From Nonomuraea indica (lineage in GTDB: Bacteria > Actinomycetota > Actinomycetes > Streptosporangiales > Streptosporangiaceae): a DNA stretch of 64,000 nt. The position numbers and the translations under genes are program-made. Numbering within the stretch: the stretch's first letter is position 1; each line of letters begins with the position of its first letter. The notes under the pieces were generated by a model that was not told the origin of the DNA, ran no database searches, and worked only from the letters and a program-made list of their open reading frames with translations. Of this stretch, positions 16,962-25,198 are shown in pieces. The stretch lies in contig NZ_KZ559472.1 of assembly GCF_002850745.1 (NCBI RefSeq), positions 228,313 to 292,312 of the forward strand, given 5' to 3'.

Positions 16962-19900
16962 GTGAGCATTGACGAAGAGACCAGTGCGGGTCCCGGCTTC
17001 GAGCGCACGCCGCCCAGCAACATCGAGGCGGAGCAGTCGGTCCTGGGCGGCATGCTGCTGTCCAAGGACGCGATCGCCGACGTCGTCGAGATCATCAAGG
17101 CCGACGACTTCTACCGGCCCGCCCACCAGATGATCTACGACGTCATCACCGACCTCTACGGCCGCGGCGAGCCCGCGGACGCCGTCACCGTCTTCGACGA
17201 GCTGCAGAAGCGCGGCGAGATGGCCCGGGTCGGCGGCGCCGCCTACCTCCACACCCTGACGGCCGTCGTCCCCACGGCGGCCAACGCCGGCTACTACGCC
17301 AAGATCGTCCGTGAGCAGGCCATCCTCCGCCGGCTCATCGAGGCCGGCACCCGCATCGTCTCCTTCGGCTACGGCGGCAACAACGAAGAGGTCGACGACC
17401 TCGTCGACCGCGCCCAGGCCGAGATCTACAAGGTCACCGAGCGCCGCACCTCCGAGGACTACGCCCCGCTGGCCGACATCATGCCCGGCGCCCTCGACGA
17501 GCTGGAGGCCATCGGCAGCCGCGGCGGCCAGATGGTCGGCGTCCCCACCGGCTTCCAGGACCTCGACCAGCTCACCAACGGCCTCCACGCCGGCCAGATG
17601 ATCGTCGTCGCCGCCCGCCCGGCCATCGGCAAGGCGCTCGCGCTCGACACCCCCCTTCCCACGCCGGCGGGCTGGACGACCATGGGCGAGGTGCGGGTCG
17701 GCGACGAGCTCATCGGCGCCGACGGCAGGCCCACCCGCGTCGTCGCGGCCACCGAGGTCATGCACGGCCGGCCGTGCTACGAGGTGGAGTTCGACGACGG
17801 CACCGTGATCGTCGCCGACGCGCAGCACCAGTGGCGGGTCGCCGCGCCGGAGCACACCGCCACGACGGTCGCGCACGACGACGTGGTCACCACCGAGGAG
17901 ATCGCCGCGGCGCTGCGGTGCGCCACGGGCGGCCGGCGCTCCGGCCACGCCGTCGCGGTCCCGGCGGCCTTCGAGCTCGACGAGCGCGACCTGCCGCTCT
18001 CGCCGTACGCGCTCGGTGTCTGGCTGGGTCGCGGGGAGACCTCCGCCCGCCCGGCCACGGTCGAGCCCGAGATCATCGCCGGCCTGGAGGACGAAGACCT
18101 CGGGGAGGGCGGCGTCGAGGGCGTCCTGCGCACCCTCGGCGTGCTCGGTGACAGGCACGTCCCACAGCCCTACCTGCGCGCGTCCAGGCGCCAGCGCCAG
18201 GACCTGCTGGCGGGCCTGCTCGACACCGGCGGTCACGTCGAGCGCTCCGGCCGGATCCGGTTCGCCGTGACCGGCCGGCGGCTCGCGTCCGACGTGCATG
18301 AGCTGATCCTCAGCCTCGGCCACAGGGCGACGATGAGCACCCGGCCGGTCGAGGGCCCGGCGGAGTCGCCCTCCACCTGCTACGAGATCAGTTTCACCAC
18401 GGCGGAGCAGGTGTTCCGCCTGCCCTCCAAGGCGGAGCTGCAGGCGCGCACCGCGGACCCCGCCGCGTGCGTCCGTCACGTCGTGGACGTCCGCCCCGTC
18501 GAGTCGCGGCCGGTGCGCTGTGTCGAGGTGGACAACGCCGACCACCTCTACCTCGCGAGCAGAAGCTGCATCCCCACGCACAACAGCACCCTCGGGCTCG
18601 ACTTCGCCCGGTCGGCCGCGATCAAGCACGGGATGACCACGGTCATCTTCTCGCTGGAGATGTCGCGCAACGAGATCACCATGCGTCTGCTGTCGGCCGA
18701 GGCGCGGGTGTCGCTGCAGTCGATGCGCTCCGGCATGATGAGCGACGACGACTGGACCCGGCTGGCGCGCCGGATGAGCGAGGTGGCCGAGGCGCCGCTG
18801 TTCATCGACGACTCGCCCAACATGTCGATGATGGAGATCCGGGCCAAGTGCCGGCGGCTCAAGCAGCGCAACGACCTGCGCTTCGTGGTCATCGACTACC
18901 TCCAGCTGATGAGCTCGCCGAAGAAGACCGAGAGCCGCCAGAACGAGGTCTCGGAGATCTCCCGAGCCATCAAGCTGCTCGCCAAGGAGCTCGAGGTCCC
19001 GGTCATCGCCATCTCCCAGCTCAACCGTGGCCCCGAGCAACGCACGGACAAACGCCCCCAGGTGAGCGACCTGCGTGAGTCGGGCTGCTTGACGGCGGAT
19101 GCCCGGGTCCTGCGAGCCGACACGGGAGCCGAGGTGTCGATGGGCGAACTCCTGGAGTCGGGAGCGCGCGACATCCCCGTGTGGTCCCTGGACGCGAACC
19201 TGCGGCTCGTGCGGCGCACCATGACACATGTCTTCCCCAGCGGTACGAAAGAGGTCTTCAGGCTCCGGCTGGCCTCAGGCCGGGAGGTCAAGGCGACGGC
19301 CAACCACCCCTTCATGACCTACGACGGCTGGCGTCCCCTGGGAGAGATCGGCCCCGGCACCCGTCTTGCTGTTCCGCGGCATGTGCCGTCACCCAGGGAC
19401 CCTCAGGAGTGGCCGGAGGAGGAGCTGATCCTCCTGGGGCACATGATCGGAGATGGTTCCTTCGTCAAGAACCAGCCGATTCGGTACGCGAGCAGGGACG
19501 AGGCGTGCCTGGAGGCGGTCACGAAGGCCGCTCTGCATTTCGGGATCAACGCGATCCGGGACGAGTATGCAGCCGCGCGGGTCACCACGCTGCGGCTACC
19601 CGCCCCTTACCGGCTCACCCACGGCAAGCGCAACCCCATCGCCGCCTGGCTCGATGACCTGGGGTTGTTCGGCCTTCGTAGTCACGAGAAATTCGTCCCT
19701 GAGCGGGTCTTCTCCTTGCCCAAGGAGCAGATCGCCCTCTTCCTGCGCCACCTGTGGGCGACCGACGGATGCGTCTGGTGGGACGACGATCTGGGCCAGT
19801 CACGCGTCTACTACAGCTCGACGAGTCGACGGCTGATCGAGGACGTCGCGCAACTGCTCCTCCGGTTCAATGTGATGACTCGCGTCAAGACGACGCAGAA

Positions 19901-20546
19901 GGGCGCCTACCGGCCGGGATATCAGCTGCACGTCTACGGCGCGGACAACCAGCTGCGGTTCCTGAGCAAGGTGGGCGTGCACGGTGCACGGGCCGAGCAT
20001 GCCACGCGTTGCATCGCGGCTTTGCAGGCGGTCACGGGCAACACGAACCTCGACACGGTTCCGCGTGAGGTCTGGGACCGCGTACGTCACACGCTGGCGG
20101 AGAAGGGCATGACCCCCCGGGCATTCGCCGCCGAGTCGGGAACGCAGTTCTGTGGCAGCAGCCTGTGGAAGCATGCGCCCAGCCGTGAGCGCCTCGCCCG
20201 GGTGGCTGCGATCCTCGACGACGCCGGGCTGGAGATGCTGGCGACGAACGACGTCTTCTGGGACGAGGTGGCCTCCATCGAGAGCATGGGCCAGCAGCCG
20301 GTCTACGACGCCACGGTTCTGGACAGCCACAACTTCGTCGCCAACGGCATATCCGTGCACAACAGCATCGAGCAGGACGCCGACATGGTCATCCTGCTGC
20401 ACCGGGAGGACGCCTACGAGCGGGAGTCGCCGCGGGCCGGTGAGGCCGACCTGATCGTGGCCAAGCACCGTAACGGTCCCACGGCGACCGTGACCGTGGC
20501 CTTCCAGGGCCACTACAGCCGCTTCGTCGACATGGCCCAGCACTAG
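16962..20546 (+). CDS. dnaB: Replicative DNA helicase DnaB carrying two inteins
   Basis: A 1194-residue precursor. Removing two inteins leaves 451 residues (1-224, 542-708, 1135-1194), the normal size of the hexameric 5'-3' replicative helicase. The N-terminal domain starts with SNIEAEQSVLGGMLL. The P-loop is ARPAIGK-ST, interrupted after Lys224 by intein 1. Walker B is FVVIDYLQLM (Asp645). DLRESG-SIEQDADMV, near the C-terminus, is interrupted after Gly708 by intein 2. Helicase activity must need excision of both, since intein 1 splits the nucleotide-binding loop. GTG at 16962 is used (MSIDEETSAGP); a longer open frame upstream runs through the DnaA-box cluster and is not protein-like. Synteny with Rv0058, which also has an intein, supports the assignment. 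Confidence 0.96.
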   Translation: MSIDEETSAGPGFERTPPSNIEAEQSVLGGMLLSKDAIADVVEIIKADDFYRPAHQMIYDVITDLYGRGEPADAVTVFDELQKRGEMARVGGAAYLHTLTAVVPTAANAGYYAKIVREQAILRRLIEAGTRIVSFGYGGNNEEVDDLVDRAQAEIYKVTERRTSEDYAPLADIMPGALDELEAIGSRGGQMVGVPTGFQDLDQLTNGLHAGQMIVVAARPAIGKALALDTPLPTPAGWTTMGEVRVGDELIGADGRPTRVVAATEVMHGRPCYEVEFDDGTVIVADAQHQWRVAAPEHTATTVAHDDVVTTEEIAAALRCATGGRRSGHAVAVPAAFELDERDLPLSPYALGVWLGRGETSARPATVEPEIIAGLEDEDLGEGGVEGVLRTLGVLGDRHVPQPYLRASRRQRQDLLAGLLDTGGHVERSGRIRFAVTGRRLASDVHELILSLGHRATMSTRPVEGPAESPSTCYEISFTTAEQVFRLPSKAELQARTADPAACVRHVVDVRPVESRPVRCVEVDNADHLYLASRSCIPTHNSTLGLDFARSAAIKHGMTTVIFSLEMSRNEITMRLLSAEARVSLQSMRSGMMSDDDWTRLARRMSEVAEAPLFIDDSPNMSMMEIRAKCRRLKQRNDLRFVVIDYLQLMSSPKKTESRQNEVSEISRAIKLLAKELEVPVIAISQLNRGPEQRTDKRPQVSDLRESGCLTADARVLRADTGAEVSMGELLESGARDIPVWSLDANLRLVRRTMTHVFPSGTKEVFRLRLASGREVKATANHPFMTYDGWRPLGEIGPGTRLAVPRHVPSPRDPQEWPEEELILLGHMIGDGSFVKNQPIRYASRDEACLEAVTKAALHFGINAIRDEYAAARVTTLRLPAPYRLTHGKRNPIAAWLDDLGLFGLRSHEKFVPERVFSLPKEQIALFLRHLWATDGCVWWDDDLGQSRVYYSSTSRRLIEDVAQLLLRFNVMTRVKTTQKGAYRPGYQLHVYGADNQLRFLSKVGVHGARAEHATRCIAALQAVTGNTNLDTVPREVWDRVRHTLAEKGMTPRAFAAESGTQFCGSSLWKHAPSRERLARVAAILDDAGLEMLATNDVFWDEVASIESMGQQPVYDATVLDSHNFVANGISVHNSIEQDADMVILLHREDAYERESPRAGEADLIVAKHRNGPTATVTVAFQGHYSRFVDMAQH
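17634..18584 (+). other. Intein 1 (class 3, in the DnaB P-loop)
   Basis: 317 residues (precursor 225-541) that begin with Ala rather than Cys or Ser and end HN before Ser542. The class 3 splicing triad is present: Trp291 in block B (DAQHQW), Cys520 in block F (RPVRCVEVDNADHLYL) and Thr539 in block G (PTHN). The insertion point, between GK and ST of Walker A, and the class match the P-loop intein of mycobacterial DnaB. The central LAGLIDADG homing-endonuclease domain keeps its fold signatures but has Arg357 (WLGRGE) and Gly423 (LAGLLDTGG) where catalytic Asp residues belong, so it is probably inactive. Base composition is as high in GC as the host gene. Confidence 0.9.
19086..20363 (+). other. 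Intein 2 (class 1, with apparently intact homing endonuclease)
   Basis: 426 residues (precursor 709-1134) inserted at DLRESG/SIEQD, the junction used by the Synechocystis DnaB intein. It begins with the nucleophile Cys709, has TANH in block B, and ends VHN before Ser1135, the standard class 1 layout. The endonuclease region carries both LAGLIDADG-type motifs with their acids: IGDG (Asp831) and ATDG (Asp935). The DNA is visibly richer in A/T and in A/T-ending codons than the exteins and intein 1, suggesting a more recent arrival. It could still home into an intein-free dnaB allele. Confidence 0.9.
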
Positions 20547-20618
20547 TCCGCCGGGCCGGCTGCGGTCGATCGGATATTCACTCGCCTGTCAGGTCGTCCG
20601 GCGCGAAGATGCCTGGGT

Positions 20619-21527
20619 GTGACGCTTCATGAGAACGAAGTCCCCATCGACGAGGTGGTGGTCAGGTCGCTGCTGGCGGCGCAGTGCCCGGAGTGGGCCG
20701 GCCTGTCGTTGTCGCCGGCGGGCGCGGGCACGGACAACGTCATGTACCGGCTGGGTGACGACCTGCTCGTACGACTGCCGCGAACGGCCGACAACGCGCG
20801 GTCCGTACGGAAGGAGCAGGAATGGCTTCCCCGCCTGGCGCCGCTGCTCCCGCGTCCGGTCCCGGAGCCGATCCACACCGGTGCACCCACCCCCGCCTTC
20901 CCGCTCTCCTGGTCGGTCTACCGGTGGATCGACGGGCACGAAGCCCGGCGCGGCACCGTCCAGGACTGGGCCGCGTTCGGAGGCGACCTGGCGGAGTTCG
21001 TGCGCGAGCTCCACGGCGTCGACCTGATGGGAGCGGCCCGCGTGGGCGACCTCAGCTGGTACCGCGGCGGACACCTGCGGGAGTGCGAGCCATGGATCGG
21101 CGCCTGCTTCGAAGCCTGCCGGACCACCCTCGGCGCGAAGCTCGACGTCGAGACCCTGGAACGGCTGTGGAACGCCGCGCTCGCCCTGCCCGAGCCTCGC
21201 GGAGCGCATGTGTGGCTGCACGGGGACCTCAGACCCGCCAACCTCCTGGTGCGGGAGGGCAAGCTGCACGCGGTCATCGACTTCGGGAGCCTGTCAGTGG
21301 GTTTCCCCGACGCCGAGCACTCCACCGTCTGGGATCTGCCGCCCCAGGCACGACAGGCTTACTGGAGCGCCCTGGACCTTGACGAACTGACCTGGGCCCG
21401 CGCCAGGGCGTGGGCCATCGCGGTGGCCGTCAGCGGGATCTCGTACTACTGGCACACTTATCCCGCTTTCGTCGCCGAATGCCGAGCACGACTGCGAGCG
21501 ATCCTCGATGACGTCGCAGCACGCTGA
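20619..21527 (+). CDS. Aminoglycoside phosphotransferase (APH)-family kinase
   Basis: 302-residue protein-kinase-like phosphotransferase. The N-lobe has AGTDNVMYRLGDDLLVRLPR; the catalytic loop is HGDLRPANLL and the metal-binding motif is VIDFGS. Such actinomycete proteins may phosphorylate antibiotics or small metabolites, and sequence alone does not say which. GTG at 20619 follows the dnaB stop by 72 bp; an ATG appears only later inside the N-lobe, so GTG is preferred. It may be read through from dnaB, since I see no strong terminator between them. Confidence 0.83.
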   Translation: MTLHENEVPIDEVVVRSLLAAQCPEWAGLSLSPAGAGTDNVMYRLGDDLLVRLPRTADNARSVRKEQEWLPRLAPLLPRPVPEPIHTGAPTPAFPLSWSVYRWIDGHEARRGTVQDWAAFGGDLAEFVRELHGVDLMGAARVGDLSWYRGGHLRECEPWIGACFEACRTTLGAKLDVETLERLWNAALALPEPRGAHVWLHGDLRPANLLVREGKLHAVIDFGSLSVGFPDAEHSTVWDLPPQARQAYWSALDLDELTWARARAWAIAVAVSGISYYWHTYPAFVAECRARLRAILDDVAAR

Positions 21528-21750
21528 GCGGAGGCTGCGGGCGGCCGGAGACCAGAGTTCACCGGCCGCCGCGGGCGAGGCCGCCTCGGCGCCGTCACCG
21601 CAGGACAAGCCGCGGGTGGCGAGCAGGGCCCGGCTCGGCGGCCTCGGCCTGTCCTGAGCGCCGCACCGGACCTGCCCGGCCTGTCTTCGTCCACCGGGCT
21701 GCGCCGAACGCCGGATGCGCTCAGCCTGCCGCGCAAGGCCCGAGTGCCGC

Positions 21751-22536
21751 TCAGCGGACGATGCGGTCGCGCGCCCGGCGCAGGGCGGCCACGATCACCT
21801 CCTCGCGCTGGGGATCGAGGCGGACCATGGGGATGGAGCAGCTCAGCGCCTCGTTGGGGCCGGCTCCGAAGTCGAGGGCGACGGCGAAGCAGCGCAGGCC
21901 GATGGTCGACTCCTGCTCGTCCACGGCGTGGCCGCGGCGCCGGATCTCCTCCAGTTCGGCGCGGAACGCCGCCCGGTCGGTGATCGTGTGGACGGTCCGC
22001 GCCTCCAGGGTCTCCGGCAGGAGGGCGTCGACCTCCTCCCAGGGGCGTCCGGCGAGGATGGCCTTGCCGAGCCCGGTCGCCCAGCAGGGCAGGCGCCGGC
22101 CGGGACGGGAGACGACGGCGAGGGAGTGCCGGGAGATGTGGGTGGCCAGGTAGACGACCTCGGCGCCGTCGAGGCGGGCGAGGTGGATGGTCTCCCCGAG
22201 GTCGGCGTGCAGGGCGTCCATCACCGGCTGCACCCGCTTGACGACGTCGTCACGCTCGACGTACGACTCGCCGGCGCGCAGCGCGCGGATGCCCAGCCGG
22301 TAGCGGCCGGTCCCGTCGGTCTCGACCCAGCCCGTCTGCACCAGGGTGGTGAGCAGGGCGTAGCCGCTGGCGCGGGGCAGCCCTAAGGCGGTGGTCACCT
22401 CGCGGAGCGTGCACGGGTCCTTGGTCGCGCTGAGGTGTTCGAGAACGGCGATGGTTCGCTCGGCGGACTTCACGCTCCGGACACCGCCGGCCTCGACCGG
22501 GTCGGGGCCGGCCGACTGATCCGGGACGTATTGCAC
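21751..22536 (-). CDS. IclR-family transcriptional regulator
   Basis: 261 residues. The N-terminal winged helix (SVKSAERTIAVLEHLS, TALGLPRASGYALLTTL) is followed by the IclR ligand-binding domain (GLGKAILAGRPWEEV, GHAVDEQESTIGLRCFAVAL). GTG at 22536 has GAGGTGA about 7 nt upstream. It is divergent from the kdgD-ABC operon, with about 98 bp between the two starts containing palindromic half-sites, so it is the probable local regulator with a sugar-acid catabolite as effector. About 220 bp on its 3' side, up to 21527, holds nothing I recognise. Confidence 0.9.
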   Translation of the reverse strand: MQYVPDQSAGPDPVEAGGVRSVKSAERTIAVLEHLSATKDPCTLREVTTALGLPRASGYALLTTLVQTGWVETDGTGRYRLGIRALRAGESYVERDDVVKRVQPVMDALHADLGETIHLARLDGAEVVYLATHISRHSLAVVSRPGRRLPCWATGLGKAILAGRPWEEVDALLPETLEARTVHTITDRAAFRAELEEIRRRGHAVDEQESTIGLRCFAVALDFGAGPNEALSCSIPMVRLDPQREEVIVAALRRARDRIVR

Positions 22537-22595
22537 CAAATGTCACCTCTTGACGTCTGCGGAAACAGCGACTTAATGTCTCGGGCTACAAGCAT

Positions 22596-22619
22596 AGACA
22601 GTGTCTCCATATGTAGACA
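22596..22619. promoter_or_regulatory. Candidate IclR operator
   Basis: Perfect 5-1-5 repeat AGACA-G-TGTCT at 22596-22606 followed by TGTAGACA at 22612-22619, between the divergent iclR and kdgD starts and immediately before the kdgD ribosome-binding site. Repeated AGACA/TGTCT units suit a multimeric IclR site. Confidence 0.5.
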
Positions 22620-22633
22620 AGAGGTTTCCGTTG

Positions 22634-23563
22634 ATGTCCGCTGCCGTTTCGCGAGCCCCCTCCCTCTCCGGTCTGCTCGCGTTCCCCGTCACGCCGTTCA
22701 CGGAGACGGGGGACCTGGATCTGCCCCGCTTCAAGGACCACCTCGGCGACATGCTCACCGCGAAGCCCGGCGCGATCTTCGTCGCCTGCGGCACCGGGGA
22801 GCTCGCCTCGCTGACCGCCGCCGAGCACGGCGACGTGGTCCGGGCCGCCGTCGAGCACGTCGCCGGGGCGACCCCGGTGTTCGCGGGAGTGGGCGGCGGC
22901 ACGCGGACGGCCGTGGAGTTCGCCCGCGCGGCGCAGGCGGCCGGAGCCGACGGACTGCTGGCGCTCCCGCCGTACCTGCAGGTCGGCCCGCCGAGCGGGC
23001 TCGTCTCCCACTACCGGGAGGTGGCCGCGGCCACGGACCTCGACGTCATCCTCTACCAGCGCGGCACGGCGATCTTCTCGCCCGGCGCGGTGGCCGAGCT
23101 CGCCGAGATCAGCAACATCGTCGCCCTCAAGGACGGGTACGGCGACATGGAGCTGCTCCAGCGCATCCGCACCGCCACCGGCGGCCGGCTGGCCCTGCTC
23201 AACGGCATGCCGACTGCCGAGATCTTCGCCCGCGCCTACGCCGGCCTCGGCGCCCGCGCGTACTCCTCGGCGGTGCTGGCCTTCCTGCCCGAAGTCGCCG
23301 GCGCCTTCTTCACCGCGTTCGAGAACGGCGACGAGGCGACGCAGGACCTGCTGCTGCGCGAGTTCTACGCCCCGCTCGCCGAGCTGCGCGACACGACCCC
23401 CGGGTACGCCGTCGCCCTGGTCAAGGCCGGCCTGGAGATCCGCGGCCGCTCCGCCGGTCCCGTCCGCCCGCCGCTGGGCGACGTCGCTCCGGAGCACCGC
23501 GAGCGGCTCGCCCGCCTCATCGACCGTGGCCTCGCCGCCATCAGCGCGACACCGGTCGCCTAG
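22634..23563 (+). CDS. kdgD: 5-dehydro-4-deoxyglucarate dehydratase
   Basis: 309-residue DapA-superfamily lyase that dehydrates and decarboxylates 5-keto-4-deoxy-D-glucarate to 2,5-dioxopentanoate in glucarate/galactarate degradation. The family signature is clear: GLLAFPVTPFTETGDLDL, FVACGTGELASLT, LPPYL, YQRGTAIF, VALKDGYGDMELL (Schiff-base Lys), LNGMPTAEIF, YSSAVLAFLPE and VRPPLGDV. ATG at 22634 has AAGAGG about 9 nt upstream. First gene of an operon with a peptide-type ABC importer. The upstream glucarate dehydratase and downstream semialdehyde dehydrogenase are not in the window. Confidence 0.9.
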   Translation: MSAAVSRAPSLSGLLAFPVTPFTETGDLDLPRFKDHLGDMLTAKPGAIFVACGTGELASLTAAEHGDVVRAAVEHVAGATPVFAGVGGGTRTAVEFARAAQAAGADGLLALPPYLQVGPPSGLVSHYREVAAATDLDVILYQRGTAIFSPGAVAELAEISNIVALKDGYGDMELLQRIRTATGGRLALLNGMPTAEIFARAYAGLGARAYSSAVLAFLPEVAGAFFTAFENGDEATQDLLLREFYAPLAELRDTTPGYAVALVKAGLEIRGRSAGPVRPPLGDVAPEHRERLARLIDRGLAAISATPVA

Positions 23564-23609
23564 CACGTGGCCTTTCCCGGCACCGGGAGCAGGCGATTTC
23601 GGAGGAATA

Positions 23610-25187
23610 ATGATCAAAATCACGCGAGTGCCGAGCACCCCTCGCCGGCGGCAGGCGGCCTCCGCCTTGCTGGCGCTCGGCGCCATGCTGTCCGCCGGCG
23701 CGTGCTCGGTCGCCAACAGCGGCCCGGAGGCCCCGGGCGGCGGTGCGGCGGCGAACACCGTCCGCATCGTGCTCCCGGAGGAGCCGCCCACGCTGGAGCC
23801 GTGCGACGCGTCCCTCACCGCCACCGGACGCGTCACCCGGGCCAACATCACCGAGGCCCTCACCGAGCGTGACCCGAGCACCGGCAAGCTCCAGCCGGCG
23901 CTGGCGACCGAGTGGAAGCAGGACTCGCCCACCGAGTGGACCTTCACCCTGCGGCCGGGTGTGAAGTTCCACGACGGCACGGCCTTCGACGCCAAGGCGG
24001 CCGCCTTCTCCATCGACCGCACCGTCGGCTCCACGATCGACTGCAACGTCGACGGCTACGTCTTCGGCGGCATCGAGCTCACGGCCACGGCCGTGGACGA
24101 CACGACGCTCAAGGTCAAGACGGCCAAGGCGGACCCGATCCTCCCGCTCCGGCTGTCGTTCGTCGAGATCGTCCCGACCACCACGAACAAGACCGGCAAG
24201 GTCCGCGAGCCCGTCGGCACCGGGCCGTACAAGATCGCGAAGTGGGACACCGGCCGCAGCCTGCGCCTGGAACGCTTCGCCGGCTACTGGGGCAAGGCCC
24301 CCGAGTTCGCCGCGGCCGAGTACGTCTGGCGTGCCGAGGGCAGCATCCGGGCGGCCATGGTCAAGAGCGACGAGGCGGACGTGGCCATCGGCCTCGCCCC
24401 CGAGGACGGCGCCGGCGACGCGGCCGTGCAGTACCCCAACAACGAGACCTCCTATCTGCGGATCGACGCCACCAAGGCGCCGCTGAACGACATCCGCGTC
24501 CGCCAGGCGATCAACTACGCCATCGACCGCAACGGCCTCGTCGCCTCCGTCTTCGCCGGGCTCGGCAAGCCGGCCGGCCAGCTCGTGCCCGAGGGCGTGA
24601 CCGGGCACAGCACCGCCATCCAGGCCTGGCCGTTCGACATGGCGCAGGCCAAGAAGCTGGTCGCCGAGGCGAAGGCGGACGGCGTCCCCACCGACACCCC
24701 CATCAAGATCATCGGCCGGAACGGGATCTATCCCAAGGCCGCCGAGGCGATGGAGGTCGTGCAGAACGCCCTGATCGAGGCCGGGCTCAAGGTGGAGATC
24801 GAGATGCTCGACGTGAACGCCTGGCTGGAGTACCTGCTGCGCCCGTTCCCCAAGAACCTCGGTCCGACGCTGCTCCAGGCCCAGCACGGCAACCAGGCCG
24901 GTGACGCGGCCTTCACGATGGGCCAGATCTACGGCAGCAAGGGGGCGCAGAGCAGCTACGGCACCCCCGAGCTGGACGACTTGATCGGCAAGGCCGAGCA
25001 GGCCTCCGGCGAGGAGCGCCAGACGGCGTTCGCCGCGGCACTGGAGCACCAGAACAAGCAGGTCGTGCGGGACGCGGTCCTGGCGCACATGACCGGCATC
25101 CTCGCCCTGTCGCCGAAGGTCACCTACCAGCCCAACGCCGCCACGAACGACGAGATGCGCCTCGCCGACATGCACCCGGCCGGCTGA
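23610..25187 (+). CDS. Peptide/nickel-type ABC transporter substrate-binding lipoprotein
   Basis: 525-residue SBP_bac_5 protein (DppA/OppA fold). A basic N-terminus and hydrophobic core end in the lipobox LSAGAC (Cys about 32), giving a lipid anchor and then a Gly/Ala linker. Core motifs include PTEWTFTLRPGVKFHDG and VRQAINYAIDRNGL. An excellent ribosome-binding site GGAGGAAT lies just before ATG at 23610. Linkage to kdgD and IclR suggests the ligand is an aldaric or uronic acid rather than a peptide; some members of this class do bind sugars. That is inference. Confidence 0.88.
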   Translation: MIKITRVPSTPRRRQAASALLALGAMLSAGACSVANSGPEAPGGGAAANTVRIVLPEEPPTLEPCDASLTATGRVTRANITEALTERDPSTGKLQPALATEWKQDSPTEWTFTLRPGVKFHDGTAFDAKAAAFSIDRTVGSTIDCNVDGYVFGGIELTATAVDDTTLKVKTAKADPILPLRLSFVEIVPTTTNKTGKVREPVGTGPYKIAKWDTGRSLRLERFAGYWGKAPEFAAAEYVWRAEGSIRAAMVKSDEADVAIGLAPEDGAGDAAVQYPNNETSYLRIDATKAPLNDIRVRQAINYAIDRNGLVASVFAGLGKPAGQLVPEGVTGHSTAIQAWPFDMAQAKKLVAEAKADGVPTDTPIKIIGRNGIYPKAAEAMEVVQNALIEAGLKVEIEMLDVNAWLEYLLRPFPKNLGPTLLQAQHGNQAGDAAFTMGQIYGSKGAQSSYGTPELDDLIGKAEQASGEERQTAFAAALEHQNKQVVRDAVLAHMTGILALSPKVTYQPNAATNDEMRLADMHPAG

Positions 25188-25198
25188 GAGGAACCAGT

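Noticed and set aside
16914..19229. 771-codon minus-strand frame opposite dnaB
   Set aside because: Shadow of dnaB including intein 1; no independent motifs.
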